In this document: one piece after another, positions 57,820 to 64,000 of the stretch
How positions within the stretch are numbered: position 1 is the first letter of the stretch
How the letters are laid out: each line of letters opens with the position of its first letter
Assembly: GCA_029747015.1 (NCBI GenBank)
Contig: JAKOGI010000024.1
Coordinates: 1,568,501 to 1,632,500 of the forward strand
Source of the DNA: Carnegiea gigantea
Taxonomy: Eukaryota; Streptophyta; Magnoliopsida; Caryophyllales; Cactaceae
Length of the DNA stretch: 64,000 nt
Direction: 5' to 3'
Program-made: the position numbers and the translations under genes
The notes under the pieces: generated by a model
Databases searched by the model: none
Told to the model about the DNA's origin: nothing
What the model saw: the letters and a program-made list of their open reading frames with translations, nothing else

Positions 57820-58549
57820 TAGGGATGGCATTGGGGCGAGTTGAGGACAGGGAACATATTCCCTGCCCCCATCCCCACCAAGATCTCCATCCCCCATCCC
57901 CGCCCCATTTCCGGTTGCAGGGAAAAAATGTCCCCCCGTCCCCATCCCCAGCGGGGATGTAATCCCCAACGAAGATTTTTATCCGTCATTTTTTTCCCCT
58001 CCTTTATGATAGCTATATTACAAGTTTCGGATGAAAACTAATTTTTCATCCCTAAGTCTTAACCAATTAATTGTACAATAAGCTCTTGTAGGTTACATAC
58101 AACATACTTCTAACAAAATTCATCAAAGTTTACAATCTAACTGAAATTAAAGTTTAACAAGTCTATACAATATAAGTCTAGCAATGCACAAATTATACAA
58201 AATAAGTCCATACAATCTACGGTTTTTTAAACTTAATGTACGGATATAACCTTAGTATTATATTTACAAATAAAAGGCTTATATATAATTTTAAATTAAT
58301 ATGTGGGGAAGGAGATGGAGATTTTTCCTCAACTGGGAACGGGGAAACAAGGATGGGAACAGAGATATTTCCTTGAGCAAGGAAGTGGGGACGGGGACGG
58401 GGTAAATTTTCACCCCGTCCCCATCCCCATCCTCGCTCGGGGAGTTATTTCTATCCCCGTCCCCATCCCCATTGGGGATGGGGAGTTTTCCCCAATGCAG
58501 GGGATGGTGCCGATGGGGGCGGAGATTCCCCGCCCCATTGCCATCGTTA
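57820..58549. mobile_element. Non-autonomous hAT element with exact 8-bp duplication
   Basis: The ends TAGGGATGGCATTGGGGCG and CGCCCCATTGCCATCGTTA are inverted repeats matching at 16 of 19 positions. GTAGTGGG flanks both sides exactly (57812-57819 and 58550-58557). Subterminal regions are full of CCCCATCCCC/GGGGATGGGG repeats in opposite orientation, and the centre is AT-rich. This is a well-known architecture of plant hAT-derived elements. No transposase is encoded. Confidence 0.9.
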
Positions 58550-58557
58550 GTAGTGGG

Positions 58558-58780
58558 TTGACTAGATTGGTAGCTAATGAAGTGTCACTGATGGTCATTG
58601 TCAAGCGTTAAAATTTTGAATAAAAGAAAGCGTGCATGACTAATAATGTGGGTTGAAAAAGAGGCACCCGCATCCACTCTGCATTGAAGAGCAGTCTAGA
58701 AGCAACTTTTTCTTTTTGATAATTGTAATGAGTTTTCCCAACTGGAAAATTTTTGAGCTCTTTTTTTATTAATTAATAAA
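58558..58780. other. Short gene-free interval
   Basis: About 220 bp between the hAT element and the copia target site. Nothing recognisable. Confidence 0.5.
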
Positions 58781-58785
58781 TGACA

Positions 58786-59404
58786 TGTTGGGTTTTATGG
58801 CCCAAAATTCGAGTCCCGGCACGGTGGGACGACGCTGCGCGAACACGGGCGTGCCTCGACGAAGGAGCACCAAGCCGAGAGGGGCAGAAAATTGGCACGG
58901 GGGTGCCGTGCCATGTGGCACTGGGTGACCGTGCCACGTGGCACGGTCGTGCCACGTGTCTTTTCACCGCCTCTTTCGGATGGCGGCTAGGGTTTCTGTC
59001 TCCAAGGGAGATTCCTCCTGACGGCTAGGGTTCTACTTTAAAGGGAAAACCCCTACTGTTTAGACCCTATATAAAGGGGTCAAGCCTAGGATCTAATTAA
59101 CTCCTGATCTCCAGTACTCATACATACATAGAGAGGTAGAAGTACTTTGTGAGAGATTACAATAGAGAGGTTGTAATTCTGCTCTTAGATCAAATCACTG
59201 TGGTGATTGTGATCGTGTTGTATTCTTCCTGCTCATAGTGAATTGTTCTGGTGCTGTCGCCGTCCGTGGTTTTTTCCCGATTTGGGTTTTCCACGTTAAA
59301 TCTCTTGTCTTCTTATTTCTGTTTTCTGTTATTCACTTGATTTCTGAATTTCTAATTCATCCTATTGCTTCCGCTATACTGTTACTTTGATATTAATCCT
59401 AACA
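58786..59404 (+). repeat. 5' LTR of the gag-only copia element
   Basis: 619 bp, TGTTGGGTTT...ATCCTAACA. It has a GC-rich palindromic region (58895-58960) with a perfect 22-bp palindrome at 58927-58948 centred on a G-box CACGTG, and a TATA box at 59068-59075. It is similar to the solo LTR at 34985-35579. Confidence 0.93.
59068..59075 (+). promoter_or_regulatory. TATA box of the copia LTR
   Basis: TATATAAA in ACCCTATATAAAGGGG, repeated in the 3' LTR at 61126-61133 and mutated to TACATAAA in the solo LTR near 35256. Confidence 0.65.
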
Positions 59405-59406
59405 AG

Positions 59407-59418
59407 TGGTATCAGAGC
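59407..59418 (+). other. tRNA-Met primer binding site (copia)
   Basis: TGGTATCAGAGC starts two bases after the 5' LTR, followed by TTTGG. It is the usual initiator-tRNA site of copia elements. Confidence 0.9.
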
Positions 59419-59430
59419 TTTGGTTATAGG

Positions 59431-60330
59431 ATGTCTTCTATCATGAGGGTAGATATTCAGAAATTCGATGGGGAGATTAGCTTTAATCTCTGGAAGGTGC
59501 AGATGAGAGCAGTTCTCATTCAGCACGGGTTGTGGAAGGTTCTGAAGGGACCTCACGTAAAACCTGAGAAGATGACAGAAGAACAGTGGGCTGAAGATGT
59601 AAAGAAGAGACGTGGGTCGTTGACGGAGGACGAATGGGAGGAACTGGAGCTGAAAGCGGTTTCAGCCATACAGTTGTGCTTAGCACCACATGTCTTACGA
59701 GAGGTGCTTGATAAGACAACTGCGGTGGATCTTTGGGCTCGGTTGGAGGAACTCTACATGACGAAGAGTCTCGCCAACAAGATCCGTTTAAAGGAAAGGT
59801 TGTATTCCATTCGTATGGCTGAAGGTACCCCTGTCCAAAAGCATTTGAATGAGTTTAACCCTATTCTTGTTGACTTGGAGAGTCTAGATGTGAAAGTTGA
59901 GGATGAAGATAAGGATATTTTGCTTGTTGTATCGTTACCCCCTTCTTATAAACACTTTAAGGAGATTATGCTATATAGTAATTCTAATATTATATCGTTT
60001 GAAGATGTTAAGTCAAACCTATTGTCTAAGGAGAAGTTTGATCTTGACATTCATGCTAATTCTGCTGAGGGATTAGCAGTAACGGGTGCAACAACTGAAA
60101 AGGGGAACGGTAATAGGAGTAAGAACCGTTCTGAGTCTAAAAATCCTCATGCTGGTAAGACCTGCAATTACTGTGGTAAATTGGGTCATATTATTGCTAA
60201 CTGCTGGAAACGGCAAAAGAAGAAGGAGAAAGAGGAAGATAATTCTCGGGAGCCTGCTGAAGCTTCGTTTGCTGAATCTGATTCTGATGGTGACGTTCTG
60301 TTTGCTACCTCTACTGAAGGGGGAGCGATT
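59431..60330 (+). CDS. Copia gag protein
   Basis: Starts at ATG 59431 (MSSIMRVDIQKFDGEISFNL), shortly after the primer site; an alternative start is the fifth codon. The N-terminal gag domain contains FDGEISFNLWKVQMRAVL, AIQLCLAPHVLREV and LWARLEELYMTKSLANKI, typical of the UBN2/Retrotran_gag family. A CCHC knuckle lies at 60163-60204 (CNYCGKLGHIIANC), then a Lys/Glu-rich stretch and an acidic SESDSDGD-like segment. The whole gag region is open, about 300 codons, so it could still make capsid. Near 60325 a one-base difference throws the downstream protease out of frame, and the gag frame runs on to 60453 with unrelated residues. Confidence 0.85.
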
Positions 60331-60773
60331 CTGATTGGATTCTTGATTCTGGGTGTACCTATCATATGTGTCCTCACAAGGATTGGTTTTCAACATATGA
60401 TCCAGTTGACTCAACTGTTGTTCACATGGGCAATAATGCCCAATGTAATGTAACTGGAATCGGTACTGTTAAAATCAAGACCCATGATGGTGTTGTCAGG
60501 ACATTATCGAATGTTCGTCACGTTCCTGACTTGAAGCGTAACCTCATCTCGTTGGGCACCCTTGAATCCAAAGGGTGCAAATATTCAGCTGAACGTGGAG
60601 TTCTGAAAGTCTCAAAGGGCAGTAGGATTTTGCTGAAGGGTTTGAGGCAAGGAGGCCTCTATGTCTTGCAGGCATCTACTGTGACAGGTTATATGAAGGA
60701 AAGTTCATATAAGTCATCTCCCAGAGCTAAGTTCAAGCATTGTTTGGACTTAGTTGGCATTCGCAGTATTTGA
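60331..60773 (+). pseudogene. Copia protease and GAG-pre-integrase region joined to pol C-terminus
   Basis: In the plus-one frame relative to gag: WILDSGCTYHMCPHKDWF with the catalytic D-S-G at 60345-60353, then VRHVPDLKRNLISLGTLESK and GGLYVLQAS (the GAG-pre-integrase part). The HxxxH and CxxC integrase finger never follows. Instead comes KSSPRAKFKHCLDLVGI and a stop at 60771. The joint near 60700 is the internal deletion. The frame offset at the poly-G run (about 60319-60325) may be a mutation or a site of programmed shifting. Confidence 0.8.
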
Positions 60774-60873
60774 AGGCCCTGCGGGGCATAGCCCCATAGG
60801 GGGCATCACCCTTAGGGGTGAGACGACGGCGACGGAAAGTTGAAGATTGGAGATTTTGGTCCAAGGTGGAGAT

Positions 60874-61463
60874 TGTTGGGTTTTATGGCCCAAAATTCGA
60901 GTCCCGGCACGGTGGGACGACGCTGCGCGAACACGGGCGTGCCACGACGAAGGAGCACCAAGCCGAGAGGGGCAGAAAATTGGCACGGGGGTGCCGTGCC
61001 ACACGTGTGCCACGTGTCTTTTCGCCGCCTCTTTCGGATGGCGGCTAGGGTTTCTGTCTCCGAGGGGGATTCCTCCTGACGGCTAGGGTTCTACTTTAAA
61101 GGGAAAACCCCTACTGTTTAGACCCTATATAAAGGGGGTCAAGCTTAGGATCTAATTAACTCCTGATCTCCAGTACTCATACATACATTGAGAGGTAGAA
61201 GTACTTTGTGAGAGATTACAATAGAGAGGTTGTAATTATGCTCTTAGATCAAATCACTGTGGTGATTGTGATCGTGTTGTATTCTTCCTGCTCATAGTGA
61301 ATTGTTCTGGTGCTGTCGCCGTCCGTGGTTTTTCCCGATTTGGGTTTTCCACGTTAAATCTCTTGTCTTCTTATTTCTGTTTTCTGTTATTCACTTGATT
61401 TCTGAATTTCTAATTCATCCTATTGCTTCCGCTATGCTGTTGCTTTGATATTAATCCTAACAT
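60874..61463 (+). repeat. 3' LTR of the gag-only copia element
   Basis: 590 bp, preceded by the purine-rich AAGGTGGAGAT. It lacks about 30 bp of the palindromic region present in the 5' LTR, leaving CACACGTGTG as its centre. TGACA follows. Confidence 0.93.
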
Positions 61464-61478
61464 GACACAAGAAATAAT

Positions 61479-62078
61479 GTTAGGTTTAATGTAATCTACG
61501 ATGACGAAATTAGAGAATAAATTGTAGATAATGTGTTATTTAGACATTTCAATGTGAATTTTTAGCATAATATCGTCCAAAAGTACATTAAATGTCACGT
61601 AACTTATTAATTGACAAGATCCAAAAGCAATTACTTATTAAATGTTGGTTGTCCCTTTTTGGAGCTATTAGAGTCTCAGCAGGGCAAAGTTCTATGTTAT
61701 GGGTGAAGCTACGTTATTCTCCCACATGAGATTTTATGTCTCACTTGTAATAGAGTTTCTAAAGGGTTCTATGTGCCCTCGATTTCACCAATGGTGGATC
61801 AACTAGAGGAAGATCGGAAGAAATTAAAACTTATAGAGGAGGAAATAAGGGTCGTTAGGATAGATGACGGAAACGAAGAAGATGAAGGCGAAGGCTTTGT
61901 TTTAGGAATAAAATATCTTTATTAGATATTTATTTTATATGTCATATATTTCTAACACGGGTTTAGGGTTTTCTATTTGCTAGCGTCTATATGCCTTCGT
62001 AATATGCATGAAAATCAATGAGAAAAGATCAAAACCCTATGACACATAAGGTCTAGCAACATTTGCCTACGTTTTTCA
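61479..62078 (+). repeat. Probable 5' LTR of the decayed copia element
   Basis: It begins TGTTAGGTTT and ends TTTTTCA directly before TGGTATCAGAG. A LTR-like stretch (GGGTTTAGGGTTTTC, then AAAACCCTATGACAC) lies near its end. A coding-like frame at about 61712-61926 lies inside it (see findings). Confidence 0.45.
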
Positions 62079-62089
62079 TGGTATCAGAG
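62079..62089 (+). other. tRNA-Met-type primer binding site (decayed copia)
   Basis: TGGTATCAGAG directly after the presumed LTR end, followed by TTATG rather than the usual CC or CT. Confidence 0.65.
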
Positions 62090-62091
62090 TT

Positions 62092-63000
62092 ATGAGTGAG
62101 GGAAAGAAATTAGTAATTGAGGATCAATCACCATACTATCTACATTCATCAAAAGGGTCAGAAGCCGCTATCACTTCGGTCATCTTCTATGCAAAGAACT
62201 ATAACCTATGGAAGAAGGCAGTAAGGACTGCATTGAAGTTGGAAAACAAACTAGGGTTCATAGAAGGAACCCTAGCAAAACCCAAAACCACAAGAAGGAG
62301 ATGATCAAACCAAGTTGAATGCTTGGGAGATGGTCAATCCATGATATGTTCATGGATTATGGATGTGATTGACCTTAGACTTCACAGCAGCATAACTTAC
62401 ACTGAACCGACTCGAGTTATGTGGGAAAATTTAAGCAAGTAATATGCCGTTGCAAACGCCCCTAAATTCACCAATTGAAAATCGGTCTTACCTCTTGTAA
62501 GCAAGGAGGTCTAGAAGTTGTTGAAATCTATTCTAAACTAATGGGGATGTGGACTAAGTTAGAGAATTATGTCAAGGCTCCCCATTACATGCGTGGAAAG
62601 TGCAAGTGTGGAGTAGGAGACAAGATTGTGAAGATAATTAATGAAGATAAGACTCATTAATTTTTTGATGAGTCTAAGTGATGCACCCTTCTCAACAGTC
62701 CGTAGTCAAGTCCTTGTGCACGATGCCCTAGCATCACTCAACACCATCTCCAACATAATATAACAAGAACATTGCACAAGTGAATTATGATGGACAGAGA
62801 TCACTTTGTCGAGAATGTGCTTGTTTTTGCTGTAAAAGAACACTCGACAATGGTAGAGAAGCCAACATGCTAGTATTGCGGTCAATATGGTAATGAAGAG
62901 GCAAATAGCTATGAAATTATTGGATACCCATCAAGTTGGGGCAACCGTGGAGGACGAACCAACTGAGGAGGTTGAGCAACATGAAATAGGGGTAAGGGTG
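62092..63000 (+). pseudogene. Decayed copia gag
   Basis: The start ATG at 62092 gives MSEGKKLVIEDQSPYYLHSS, then SVIFYAKNYNLWKKAVRTAL and KLGFIEGTLAKPK, the N-terminal block of UBN2-type copia gag. After several stops 62475-62660 reads LTSCKQGGLEVVEIYSKLMG and KCKCGVGDKIVKIINEDKTH. A degraded zinc knuckle lies near 62870-62915 (CQYCGQYGNEEANS), where the His and last Cys are replaced by Asn and Ser. It is not functional. Confidence 0.75.
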
Positions 63001-63099
63001 CTAGGCATGAAACAGCTTACAAAGAGGCTTTTCAGCTAGCTATCCCCGGTTTAACCACCGAATAGGTCTAGAGGCTTTTGAGCCTCATTAAAGTACTGA

Positions 63100-63990
63100 A
63101 GGCTAGCTGTGAGAAACTTTCAGGTAAAGTGTTGTGGATATTTGACAATGGGGCATCATGCCATGTGATGGGAAACTAAACCATGTTACAAGAGACTGAG
63201 AAAATACTACCCGTTTCCACTGGTTTGCCTAATGGAACCCATACCGTGGTGCCCCACCAAGGGACTGTGATTTTGGGAGGAAAATTAAAATTAAGTGACG
63301 TTCTTTATGTTCCCTGTTTACAATGCAACCTCATCTCCATTGCTAGGGTGTGTAAAGACTTGAGTTTCCTATTGACATATTTTGATGATATTTGTATGTT
63401 TCAGAGCTGCACTTCGAGGACTCTGATTAGTGTGGTTGAGCAACAAGGAGAATCTACTAATACAAGGAAGGGTCACTGGGGAAGAATTAGGTGAACATGA
63501 TTAATTCAGAAGTTTATAGCACAGATGGCTAGAGCATCCGTCAAGTGTAGTGCTGTCTTTCATCCCAATAGTTTAGGAGTTACTTTTGGTAGAGACATGC
63601 ATCATGTGTGTGAAACTTGTTTTTGCACAAAGCGAATTTGTGGAATTTTTTTTGTGAGTCATAATAACGCTAACTGTGTTTTCCAACTTATCCATTCCCA
63701 TATATAGGGACCCTATAGAGTACCATCTTCTTACAGTGCACATTATTTTTTAACAATTGTTGATAATGCTAGTCGGTTCACCTAAGTTTACCTAATACGT
63801 AAAAGAGGTGAGACAAGCCAACTACTAAAGAGCTTTATTACTATGACCAAAACCCAATTTGGAAAGAGTGTTAAGATTGTGGAAAGTGCTAATGGATCTG
63901 AATTTACTTCAAGAACAATGCGAAGTTTTTATCTAGGGAATTGAATTTTTTGACAAAGTAGTTGATGGCTTAAGCCCTTTTATTTCAAGC
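63100..63990 (+). pseudogene. Decayed copia protease and integrase core
   Basis: Protease reads WIFDNGASCHVMGN, with D-N-G (63144-63152) where D-S-G is expected, then a GLPNGTHTVVPHQGTV block and LSDVLYVPCLQCNLIS (63180-63345). The pre-integrase part and integrase finger region (HHVCETCFCTKRICGIF at 63600-63650) follow. In the core, the three positions that should be acidic read His (LIHSHI), Asn (IVDNASR, neighbour of the active site) and Ala (VESANGSEF). Stops lie near 63176, 63495 and 63705. The sequence leaves the window before RT. Confidence 0.7.
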
Positions 63991-64000
63991 CAACTTACCA

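Larger units (their letters stand above)
58786..61463 (+). mobile_element. Non-autonomous Ty1/copia element, gag-protease only
   Basis: LTRs at 58786-59404 and 60874-61463, tRNA-Met primer site, and exact duplication TGACA (58781-58785 and 61464-61468). The 2678-bp element encodes gag, the protease and the GAG-pre-integrase domain. It then jumps to KFKHCLDLVGI, the extreme C-terminal end of copia pol. Integrase, RT and RNase H are deleted. About nine substitutions and one 30-bp loss separate the LTRs by hand count, so it is young. It therefore moved with enzymes from an autonomous relative. Confidence 0.93.
61479..64000 (+). mobile_element. Decayed Ty1/copia element, running off the window
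   Basis: A probable LTR (61479-62078), primer site, gag, protease and the start of integrase are readable in order, all with stops and shifts. Only the upstream LTR is inside the window, so its left limit (TGTTAGG) is a guess and no duplication can be checked. It belongs to a copia lineage different from the gag-only element: the LTRs do not match and gag is of a different type. Confidence 0.75.

Noticed and set aside
1..64000. CRISPR arrays, operons, riboswitches, rRNA genes
   Set aside because: No regularly spaced identical repeats, no bacterial gene organisation and no rRNA-like sequence were seen; the repeats present are transposon parts or degenerate tandem units.

Overview
The window looks like nuclear DNA of a flowering plant. 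It has one intron-containing host gene, a B-box/CCT (CONSTANS-like) transcription factor, set in a deep stack of plant-type transposable elements: Ty3/gypsy CRM and Athila, Ty1/copia, hAT, a LINE and a MITE. No rRNA, tRNA, CRISPR or prokaryotic feature was found. The species cannot be named from the sequence.

Layout. 83-5890 (minus): CRM-type chromovirus lacking its 5' end. 5891-17074 (plus): Athila element lacking its 5' end, fused head-to-head to the CRM copy, with a hAT-like insertion in gag (6975-7500). 17080-19833 and 26513-about 31060: two flanks of an unclassified repeat-rich element, split by a complete CRM element at 19839-26507 with target-site duplication CATCC. 31061-41275: non-coding DNA with a copia solo LTR (34985-35579), a LINE remnant split by a MITE (36159-36605), a hAT element (39024-39669) and weak LTR-like stretches. 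41281-48707 (minus): Athila-type element with both LTRs and duplication ATAAG but no reverse transcriptase or integrase. 48713-50560: low-complexity DNA. 50560-54180 (minus): heavily decayed gypsy element. 54696-57148 (minus): the B-box gene, four coding exons, 429 codons. 57820-58549: hAT element with an 8-bp duplication just upstream of that gene. 58786-61463: young gag-only copia element with duplication TGACA. 61479-64000: decayed copia element running off the window.

The elements give a relative time order. By hand count the LTR pairs differ by about 10% (Athila at 41-48 kb, counted over the first 240 bp), about 2.3% (CRM at 20-26 kb) and about 1.5% (copia at 59-61 kb). Every autonomous-type polyprotein is broken by stops or frameshifts. 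Two elements were mobilised although they lack pol, so they depended on enzymes supplied by relatives.

The most unusual pattern is a palindromic CG-rich motif (core CACGGCCGTG and variants, often paired or tandem). It recurs in LTRs or leaders of at least three unrelated LTR-retrotransposon lineages here (CRM, Athila, copia). I know of no name for it.
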